Positions 1 to 5,385 of a DNA stretch of 13,142 nucleotides are shown here, in pieces. Within the stretch, counting starts at the first letter, position 1. Each line of letters starts with the position of its first letter. The stretch comes from Rhizobium sp. Q54 (GTDB lineage: Bacteria > Pseudomonadota > Alphaproteobacteria > Rhizobiales > Beijerinckiaceae), in assembly GCA_945903655.1 (NCBI GenBank), contig CAMDOY010000070.1, positions 1 to 13,142 on the forward strand, written 5' to 3'. The notes beneath the pieces were generated by a model that did no database searches, had not been told where the DNA came from, and worked only from the letters and a program-made list of their open reading frames with translations. The position numbers were made by a program, and so were the translations under genes.

Positions 1-1
1 C

Positions 2-52
2 TGCAACGCCCTGTGCGCCCTGCCGATCAACAACCAACGCCTCAAGGCCTAA
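2..52 (+). CDS. C-terminal tail of an upstream gene (partial, product unknown)
   Basis: Reading from base 2, an open frame gives the tail NALCALPINNQRLKA and ends at a TAA at 50-52. Only 16 codons lie inside the window, so no domain can be assigned. The case for a real gene end is that the frame uses GC-rich codons typical of the neighbours and that a stem-loop terminator follows within 20 bases. The NAL...LPI tail is loosely reminiscent of the C-termini of molybdopterin-binding hydroxylase large subunits (xanthine dehydrogenase family). That is only an impression from a very short string. The gene is convergent with the Bug receptor gene at 123-1118. Confidence 0.45.
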   Translation, partial: CNALCALPINNQRLKA

Positions 53-60
53 GCCTTGAG
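41..60 (+). repeat. Hairpin with the stop codon in its loop
   Basis: CTCAAGGC (41-48) and GCCTTGAG (53-60) are perfect 8-base reverse complements. They are separated only by CTAA (49-52), so the TAA stop of the upstream gene is the loop. It could act at the RNA level as a 3' stabiliser or help transcription end together with the next hairpin. No T-run follows it directly. Confidence 0.6.
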
Positions 61-66
61 CCGCAA

Positions 67-99
67 CGGAGGGGGGCTCCCCCTCCGAACTCTCGTTTT
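67..99 (+). terminator. Probable terminator of the upstream plus-strand gene
   Basis: CGGAGGGGG (67-75) pairs perfectly over 9 bases with CCCCCTCCG (79-87) around a GCT loop. A short TTTT lies at 96-99, eight bases after the stem. The stem is very stable, but the T-run is short and displaced, so this is a weak-to-moderate intrinsic terminator. It sits between two convergent genes and may insulate both. The minus-strand side has no T-run after the stem. Confidence 0.55.
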
Positions 100-122
100 A
101 TGAATGAGGCCGCTCGCGTGAC

Positions 123-1118
123 TTACTGGGTGCCTTCCAGTTTCAGGATGCGCAGGAAGTTGGCCCATTTCTTCGTCTCCGACGAAACGAAGGCGTTGAT
201 CTGCTCCACTGAGCCGCCGTCATTCACGACAAGACCCATGTTGGTGATGCGATCCTGAACCGATTTGTCGGCCATGATCTTGCGCATCTCCGTTTGCAGG
301 CGCTCGACAATGGGGCGCGGGGTCTTCGCATTGGTCAAAAGAATATGCCAAGATTCCAGTTCGAAGCCGGGCATGTTGCCGACTTCCGCAACCGGCTTCA
401 CGTTCGGGAGCACCGGAAGCTCCTTGCTGGACCCAACAGCGAGGGCCCGAAGCTTGCCATCGTTGATCAAGCCCAGCGCCGCGCCAATCTCGGTAAAGCC
501 TGCGGCCACATGACCCGACATGATGTCCTGCACCGCCTGAGGGGTGCTTGTGTATGGCACATGCATGATTTCAACGTTATTCTGCAGTTTCAGCATTTCC
601 ATGGACACATGCTGCACCGCGCCGGGCCCAAGGGAGGCGTAGGACAGGGGATTGCCCGCAGCCTGGCGCTTCTTCGCCAGCGCGATGAATTCCGGCACGG
701 AACTCACGCCCAACCCGGCGCCGACCGCCAGAACGAACGGCGACTTGGCGTAGAGCGCGATGGGCATGAAATCCTTGTCGGCGTCATAGGGCACCGACTT
801 CTTCAAGATGGGATTGCTGGTCAGCACGCTCGCAGCCGCCACGCCCAGGGTGTAGCCATCAGGCTCCGACTTCGAGACCGCCACCGCGCCCAGGGTGAGC
901 GAGGCGCCGGGACGATTCTCGACGACGACCGGGCGTCCGAGCGCCTGCTGGAGCCGCTCGGCATAGATGCGGGAGATCAGGTCCATGCCCGTGCCCGCAG
1001 CGAGCGGGACTACGAGCGTAATGTTCTGGGATGGCCAGTTCTGCTGGGCTTGTACGGGCGCGCTGGCCATGCCGAAAACCGCCGCCACGACCGCACCAGC
1101 CAAAAGGATCGACTTCAT
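123..1118 (-). CDS. Bug/TctC-family periplasmic solute-binding receptor
   Basis: This is a 331-residue receptor of the tripartite tricarboxylate transporter (TTT) type. It is exported to the periplasm, where the family binds small carboxylates or related ligands and hands them to a TctAB permease. Residues 1-24 form a signal peptide with a hydrophobic core ending PVQA before Gln25. The mature part opens with the family's WPSQNITLVVPLAAGTGMD stretch (28-46). It continues with VVVENRPGA (64-72) and EPDGYTL (85-91), two family hallmarks, and its length is normal. I chose the ATG at 1116-1118 over the upstream in-frame ATG at 1178, because a GAGGGAG ribosome site lies six bases before it and the signal peptide then starts cleanly at MKS. 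No tctA/tctB gene is in the window, so its transporter partner is elsewhere or it acts as a sensor. The ligand cannot be read from the sequence. Confidence 0.93.
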   Translation of the reverse strand: MKSILLAGAVVAAVFGMASAPVQAQQNWPSQNITLVVPLAAGTGMDLISRIYAERLQQALGRPVVVENRPGASLTLGAVAVSKSEPDGYTLGVAAASVLTSNPILKKSVPYDADKDFMPIALYAKSPFVLAVGAGLGVSSVPEFIALAKKRQAAGNPLSYASLGPGAVQHVSMEMLKLQNNVEIMHVPYTSTPQAVQDIMSGHVAAGFTEIGAALGLINDGKLRALAVGSSKELPVLPNVKPVAEVGNMPGFELESWHILLTNAKTPRPIVERLQTEMRKIMADKSVQDRITNMGLVVNDGGSVEQINAFVSSETKKWANFLRILKLEGTQ

Positions 1119-1124
1119 TTCAAG

Positions 1125-1131
1125 CTCCCTC
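1125..1131 (-). promoter_or_regulatory. Ribosome binding site fixing the start of the first Bug receptor
   Basis: Read on the minus strand this is GAGGGAG, six bases before the ATG at 1118. It favours the 331-residue form over a 351-residue form that would put 20 polar residues before the signal peptide. Confidence 0.75.
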
Positions 1132-1268
1132 ACCAAACATTCTGCAGGGCCTGGCCGCCCAATTGGTGGCGAAAGCAATCAGCTGGCGCTTTCGCCATAA
1201 TCCAGGGTGGCCACAATTCCCCAAAACCATGGAAAAATCAAAGCCCGCGCCCGCCAAGGGTCGGAATT

Positions 1269-1282
1269 TTCAAATTTTTGAA
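1269..1282. promoter_or_regulatory. TTCAAA/TTTGAA palindrome, possible operator
   Basis: TTCAAA (1269-1274) and TTTGAA (1277-1282) are perfect inverted half-sites with a two-base spacer. The site lies about 150 bases upstream of the minus-strand Bug gene. A further TTTGAA occurs at 1361-1366 inside the weak promoter candidate. This is compatible with a dimeric regulator site, but AT-rich palindromes also arise by chance. Confidence 0.3.
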
Positions 1283-1422
1283 CCAGGAACGCCAGCAAGC
1301 CCCGGCGAAGGGGGCGGCGGCGGACAGCAAAGAACACAATTTAACGCAAGAAAACAATGATTTGAAAAAATCCAACACCATAAAAAAGCCTCTCTGCCTT
1401 AGGGCCTCACCGGACAGATCCC

Positions 1423-1439
1423 GCTGAAGAGCCTTCAGC
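1423..1439. repeat. Perfect 7-bp inverted repeat
   Basis: GCTGAAG (1423-1429) and CTTCAGC (1433-1439) flank an AGC loop. There is no T-run on either strand, so it does not look like an intrinsic terminator. Its function is unknown. Confidence 0.5.
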
Positions 1440-1650
1440 CTACCCTGATTCATCCCGACCTGGTGATTGAAACGCTGGCTATGGCGGCCCCCAGATCCCG
1501 AGGCGCCGCCGCATTTTCATACCCCGAAAGATTCTTCGAAAACATTAATCCGGGAGCCCTCAGGGCGCACCGCGACACAGAACAGGATTGAAAGACGTCG
1601 CCAGCAAATCTTTCCCAAACCACAGCAACACCTTTCGCCGGGGCCAGGCG

Positions 1651-1679
1651 TTGACACACGTTGGCTTCTCTCCCATAAA
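1651..1679 (+). promoter_or_regulatory. Candidate sigma70-type promoter upstream of the monooxygenase operon
   Basis: A perfect TTGACA -35 box (1651-1656) is followed after 17 bases by CATAAA (1674-1679), a 4/6 match to the -10 consensus. Transcription would start near 1686 and run through the nested inverted repeat at 1691-1739. That leaves a leader of about 375 bases before the monooxygenase ATG at 2063. The long leader could be regulatory, or a second promoter may lie closer to the gene. Confidence 0.5.
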
Positions 1680-1690
1680 TTAAAAACAAG

Positions 1691-1739
1691 ATTGATCACT
1701 TCAGGCTTTTCTCCAAGCGAGCCTGCATCTCTGATCAAT
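1691..1739 (+). repeat. Nested inverted repeat at the predicted transcript start
   Basis: The outer arms ATTGATCA (1691-1698) and TGATCAAT (1732-1739) are perfect 8-base reverse complements. Inside them CAGGCT (1702-1707) and AGCCTG (1720-1725) form a second perfect 6-base pair around a 12-base loop, with small asymmetric internal loops between the two stems. It lies immediately downstream of the promoter candidate. It could be a folded 5' leader, or two TTGATCA-type operator half-sites read as DNA. No T-run follows, so it is not a simple terminator. Confidence 0.5.
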
Positions 1740-1861
1740 AGCAAAAAGATGCCTACCCCTTCGCTAAGCCGCGTCGAGAGGTGGTCGCAACAAGGGAGTG
1801 GTTGATCCGATTATGGTTGCTTTGCAAACCTGTTTTTATCTGCGCCAGACACCTGCCTCAG

Positions 1862-1882
1862 GTTGCGCTCAAGTTGCGCCCA
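1862..1882 (+). repeat. 11-bp tandem near-repeat
   Basis: GTTGCGCTCA (1862-1871) and GTTGCGCCCA (1873-1882) are near-identical copies with an 11-base period, about one helical turn. They lie 180 bases before the monooxygenase start. They may be paired regulator sites or chance. Confidence 0.3.
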
Positions 1883-2062
1883 CGGCCACTGGCGAATCCA
1901 CCCGCGCATTCAGGCATTGCTAAGGCCGCATCTGACGATTCAATCGTCTTTTGGCGGAATGCTGGAGGCGAGCTCATCTGCGCCATAAACCATAGCCCAA
2001 CCCCTTGCATGAACTGAAGACGAGACGCCCAAGCGCCCCCTTCTCACCGTAAGAGAGACGTC

Positions 2063-3307
2063 ATGACCCGCAAATTCTTTTTCTTCTCTGAAATGGGTTA
2101 CAACGCCTTCCCCGAGGACGAGGCGAAAAAGCATGGCTTCACCTCCCTCATGTTTCCCAACAGCCTGTTTGACGCGCCCACGGCGGCGGACCTTTGGCAG
2201 ATGTATCTGCGCGAGCATGAATTCGCCTCCGATTGCGGCTTTGATGGATCCGTTTGCAACGAGCACCACAACAACGTTCTTTCGATGCAGGAAAGCGTCA
2301 ATATTTCTGCGGCTGTCCTCACACAGCGCATCAAGGGCATGGTGGCGCTGATCGGCAATCCCCTGCCCATACATGACAACCCCGTTCGCGTGGCCGAAGA
2401 GATCGCCATGCTCGATCTCATTTCGGGTGGCCGGATCATTTCCGGCTTTGTCCGCGGCACGGGCGTCGAGCAACTCTCCACAAACGCCAATCCCGCCTAT
2501 AACCGCGAGCGTTTCGAGGAGGCGTTCCAGCTGATCAAGAAGGCATGGACGGTGCCCGGCCCCTTCCGCTGGGAGGGAAAGCATTACCATTTGCGCGTGG
2601 TCAATCCCTGGCAGCTCCCCTTGCAAAAGCCCCATCCAGCCATCTGGGCGGGCGGCATCCTGTCGCCGGAGACCATTCGTTGGGCGGCCAAGAACCGCAT
2701 CACCTATCTCGTGCTTGGCAGCGCGCTCGACGCCACCTCATCCTGCCGGGAGATTTATCACGCGGTGGCAAAGGAGGACGGTTGGACGCCGACCTCAGAC
2801 CATCTTGGCTATCTCATTCACACCTGCGTCATGGATACGGATGAGGAAGCCTTTGAAATGGGCAAATACCATTACGGCGGCACCTCATCCATCGGTCGCA
2901 ATCGCGGCGAGCCTGTCGCAGGCGGCCTTTCGCAGGGGACGGGCTCGGGCGGCGCAACCAGCAGCGGGCCTCACCCCGAATGGGCCGCGCCGCCCGGCTA
3001 TATCAGCAAGCAAGCCCGCACAAGCACCATGGCGAAGGAAAGACGAGCCTCGGAAGGCAGCTATGACACGGCGGTGCGCGATGGGCTGATCGTGACAGGC
3101 AGTCCGAAAACCGTGATCCAGAAATTCAAGCACATCATTGACCGCACGGACCCCGGCTATCTCACCTTCTGGGCGCGGGAGGGACGCAAACCCCATGACG
3201 CAACCATGCGTGGCATCGAGTTGCTCGGCAAAGACGTCATACCCGAATTGCGCGAGCACAAGTCCGCCCTGTTGACCGGCAAGGAAGTCACGCCATGGCC
3301 CATGTGA
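2063..3307 (+). CDS. LLM-class flavin-dependent monooxygenase (luciferase-like)
   Basis: This 414-residue cytosolic enzyme of the bacterial luciferase-like family uses reduced FMN and O2 to oxygenate a small substrate. A separate flavin reductase normally supplies the reduced flavin. Hallmarks are CNEHHNN at 65-71 (the family EHH element), NPVRVAEEIAMLDLISGGRIISGFVRG at positions 106-132, an HPAIWAGG strand at 191-198, and LIVTGSPKTVIQKF at 342-355, the usual late phosphate-binding region. There is no signal peptide. An unusual Gly/Ser-rich stretch (about 286-302) sits in a region where relatives carry a mobile active-site loop. The start is the ATG at 2063, with a modest AAGAGAG site before it. 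The stop lies inside the next gene, so the two are translationally coupled. The substrate is unknown; the neighbours suggest an imported carboxylate. Alternatives such as a limonene monooxygenase-like or alkanesulfonate-like activity cannot be separated by eye. Confidence 0.92.
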   Translation: MTRKFFFFSEMGYNAFPEDEAKKHGFTSLMFPNSLFDAPTAADLWQMYLREHEFASDCGFDGSVCNEHHNNVLSMQESVNISAAVLTQRIKGMVALIGNPLPIHDNPVRVAEEIAMLDLISGGRIISGFVRGTGVEQLSTNANPAYNRERFEEAFQLIKKAWTVPGPFRWEGKHYHLRVVNPWQLPLQKPHPAIWAGGILSPETIRWAAKNRITYLVLGSALDATSSCREIYHAVAKEDGWTPTSDHLGYLIHTCVMDTDEEAFEMGKYHYGGTSSIGRNRGEPVAGGLSQGTGSGGATSSGPHPEWAAPPGYISKQARTSTMAKERRASEGSYDTAVRDGLIVTGSPKTVIQKFKHIIDRTDPGYLTFWAREGRKPHDATMRGIELLGKDVIPELREHKSALLTGKEVTPWPM

Positions 3308-4092
3308 CCACCCATAGCACAGAGATCTCCGCTATCGCCGGGATCGACTGCGAAGTGCGGCGCGGCGGCAAGGGCGCGCCTCTGCTGTTTGTTCACGGGG
3401 AATTTGGTCTGCCGGGATGGACGCAGTCCTGTGCGGCGCTCGCTGAACATTTCGACGTGATCGCGCCCTCATTGCCGGGATATGGTGGATCTACGCGACC
3501 GGACTGGATCATGGGCGTTCGTGATCTCGCCGCCTGGATTACATGGTTTGCGCGCGACATGAACATACCCACGCCGGTGAATGTCATAGGCCTATCGATG
3601 GGCGGATGGGCGCTGGCTGAAATAGCAACCGTAGCGCCGGAGTTCGCCCGAAAGATGCTGCTCTGCGGCCCCATGGGCCTAAAGCCGGAAAAGGGCGAAA
3701 TTTTCGACTATTTTCTGGAATCGGGCGTGACGGGCCTGCGCCGTTCCTTTCACAAGCCGCAGGAATCTCCGGAATTCCTTCATTACTGGGGCGGCGAACC
3801 GTCCCCGGACGATATCGACCTGATTGATCAAAATCGTGAAATGACCTGCAGGATCGCATGGAAACCATGGATGCACAGCTTGACCCTGAGGCCTCTGCTG
3901 AAGGGTGTCAGAACGCCAACCCTGATCGTTCAGGGCGCAGAAGACGCCATCACGCCGCTCAACTGTGGGGAGCTTTATCGGGACGCAATACCCGGCGCCG
4001 ATCTCGTCACCGTTGAGCATTGCGGCCATATGGTCGAGTTGGAGAAGCCCCAGGAATTCGCCGCATTGGCGAGACGTTTCTTCCTGACCTAG
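3295..4092 (+). CDS. Alpha/beta-fold hydrolase
   Basis: This is a 265-residue cytosolic serine hydrolase. The oxyanion-hole motif FVHGEFG is at 32-38 and the nucleophile elbow GLSMGG at 99-104 places Ser101. The acid is Asp217 in GAEDAITP and the base His245 in HCGHMVELE. The order and spacing fit a complete catalytic triad with a cap domain at about 125-200, as in esterases, C-C bond hydrolases and haloperoxidase-like members. The gene starts inside the end of the monooxygenase gene (13-base overlap), so the two are very likely co-translated and act in sequence. A reasonable inference is that it cleaves the ester, lactone or C-C bond made by the oxygenase. The exact reaction is not visible in the sequence. 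Confidence 0.92.
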   Translation: MAHVTTHSTEISAIAGIDCEVRRGGKGAPLLFVHGEFGLPGWTQSCAALAEHFDVIAPSLPGYGGSTRPDWIMGVRDLAAWITWFARDMNIPTPVNVIGLSMGGWALAEIATVAPEFARKMLLCGPMGLKPEKGEIFDYFLESGVTGLRRSFHKPQESPEFLHYWGGEPSPDDIDLIDQNREMTCRIAWKPWMHSLTLRPLLKGVRTPTLIVQGAEDAITPLNCGELYRDAIPGADLVTVEHCGHMVELEKPQEFAALARRFFLT

Positions 4093-4345
4093 CCACTGCG
4101 CCCCGGTGCGAAGTCAAGGGGACGCGACGCAAGCTTCAATCCGGCGCAACGGTCGAAACTTCGGCCATGACTCTTTGAACGCCATGAATGACCCCACGCG
4201 AATGAGGCGGCTAATAAAACAGGTCCCGAAGTCCGCTTGCTTCAAACGGGAGCTGAAAAGGCCTCCTATTGCGTGTGGATAAAGATCGTAAGATGATCCA
4301 GCAAAATCGCCACCGCTCTTAACGTGAACTTTCAAGGAGGACCCC
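4093..4345. other. Intergenic gap before the TRAP genes
   Basis: About 250 bases lie between the hydrolase and the TAXI receptor. I see no gene, no convincing terminator and no strong promoter. A poor candidate is TTGCGT (4269-4274) with GATGAT (4292-4297) at a 17-base spacing. The gap is long enough for the transporter genes to have their own promoter. Confidence 0.4.
4334..4341 (+). promoter_or_regulatory. Near-consensus ribosome binding site of the TAXI receptor
   Basis: AAGGAGGA ends four bases before the ATG at 4346. It is the strongest Shine-Dalgarno sequence in the window, consistent with a receptor needed in large amounts relative to its permease. Confidence 0.75.
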
Positions 4346-5332
4346 ATGCCGTTGTCCATTCGTTTCGCCGCCGTCATCGCGCTCGGCGCCGCCGCCCTCG
4401 GCTTTTCTGCTTCGCAGGCGCTTTCGCAAGCCAAGAAGCCGGATATCCGGATTGCGACAGGCACCCCTGGCGGGGCCTACTACGCCATGGGCGCGGTCTT
4501 CGCGGACGCCCTGACACGGTCGGGCAAGGTCAATACGGCCACGGCGGAAGCCTCAAGCGGCGCCATCGAATCATCTCGCCTGATGGTGTCCGGCGAAGTG
4601 ACCCTGGGCGGCATGGACGCCAACTGGGTCGTGGCCGGCCTCAAGGGCGAAGCGCCCTACAAGGAAAAGATCCCGCTTGTGACCGTCGCGCCCCTGGGCG
4701 TGTGGGGCCTCTTCTTCATTGGCCTTGAGAGCTCCAATATCGTGTCGCTCGATCAAATCAAGGGCAAACGCGTCGCCGTGGGAGCCAAGGGCAGCGGGAT
4801 GGAAGCGCATGCCCGGCAAATCCTGACCTCGATTGGATTGACCATCGATGACATTCGCCCGGTCTACCAAGCCTTCGGACCTGGCGCCACCTCCGTGCGC
4901 GAAGGCAAGGCGGATCTGCAATTGCAATGCTGCATCCCCAATCCCGGCCTGACCGAACTGTCCGAACTCAGCAAGACGCGCGTTGTCGCGACCCCGCCCC
5001 AAATGCTCGACAAGATCATCGAGACCTCCGGCGTTTACGCACATGGCGCCCTGAAGAAAGGCGCCATACGCGGCCATGACGTCGATCTTCCCGTCGTCAA
5101 CATTTTAAATGGCTGGATGGGCGTCGCCTCCCTGCCCGAGGAGACCGCCTATCTGATCGCGCGGACCATGATCGAAAACATCAACGCCATGGCCGAAAAA
5201 TCGCCTCAATATGAGACGGTGAAAGAATTGTTCGAATCCGCGAAGACCAGCGGAAGCAAGGTGCTTGAAGTGGGCGCCCCCCTGCATCCAGGCTCGCTGC
5301 GCGCCTTCAAGGAAGCCGGGATCCTGAAATAG
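4346..5332 (+). CDS. TAXI-family TRAP transporter solute receptor
   Basis: This 328-residue periplasmic binding protein belongs to the TAXI branch of TRAP transporters, which captures a carboxylate-type ligand for the adjacent permease. A signal peptide spans residues 1-29 (basic start, Ala/Leu core, LSQA before Lys30). The mature protein starts with the family's IRIATGTPGGAYYAMG (34-49) and later has VAVGAKGSGMEAHARQIL (143-160). The C-terminal LHPGSLRAFKEAGI stretch is also typical. A Cys-Cys pair at 195-196 precedes the conserved IPNP element. It is an uncommon feature in an exported protein and could form a strained vicinal disulfide or be left reduced. The gene is followed after 53 bases by the fused TRAP permease, and together they form a complete transporter. 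The ligand is unknown, and the monooxygenase/hydrolase pair just upstream suggests that its substrate is the imported molecule. Confidence 0.94.
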   Translation: MPLSIRFAAVIALGAAALGFSASQALSQAKKPDIRIATGTPGGAYYAMGAVFADALTRSGKVNTATAEASSGAIESSRLMVSGEVTLGGMDANWVVAGLKGEAPYKEKIPLVTVAPLGVWGLFFIGLESSNIVSLDQIKGKRVAVGAKGSGMEAHARQILTSIGLTIDDIRPVYQAFGPGATSVREGKADLQLQCCIPNPGLTELSELSKTRVVATPPQMLDKIIETSGVYAHGALKKGAIRGHDVDLPVVNILNGWMGVASLPEETAYLIARTMIENINAMAEKSPQYETVKELFESAKTSGSKVLEVGAPLHPGSLRAFKEAGILK

Positions 5333-5385
5333 AACGCCTGCCGCAGCGAGCATCATACACGACGACCTACGGAGCTCCTTGAACC

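Larger units (their letters stand above)
1119..2062. other. Long divergent intergenic region without a convincing gene
   Basis: About 940 bases separate the divergent Bug receptor gene (minus) and monooxygenase gene (plus). Several short open frames exist on both strands, but none has a ribosome site plus a protein-like composition. The stretch is less GC-rich than the genes, especially 1330-1390 and 1670-1760. It holds a consensus-like plus-strand promoter (1651-1679), a nested inverted repeat (1691-1739), a short palindrome (1269-1282), a plain inverted repeat (1423-1439) and an 11-base tandem near-repeat (1862-1882). A weak minus-strand promoter candidate for the Bug gene has TTCAAA (complement of 1361-1366) and TTAAAT (complement of 1339-1344) with a 16-base spacer. 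The size and content suggest a control region for both flanking genes. A small RNA or an unrecognised regulator cannot be excluded. Confidence 0.6.

Noticed and set aside
1381..1411. A minus-strand terminator ending in the T-run opposite 1382-1387
   Set aside because: The T-run is present, but only a three-pair stem can be drawn before it and no gene upstream needs it.
294..1427. A 377-codon open frame on the plus strand
   Set aside because: It lies opposite the clear Bug receptor gene and its translation is Arg/His-rich with no domain. It is the usual shadow of a GC-rich gene.
1423..1439. The 7-bp inverted repeat as a terminator
   Set aside because: There is no T-run on either strand next to the stem.
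1467..1805. A 112-codon plus-strand frame in the intergenic region
   Set aside because: It has no ribosome site or recognisable motif, a low-complexity polar composition, and it runs through the promoter and hairpin candidates.
1940..2635. A 231-codon minus-strand frame
   Set aside because: It is antisense to the monooxygenase, which has strong family motifs, and it shows no domain of its own.
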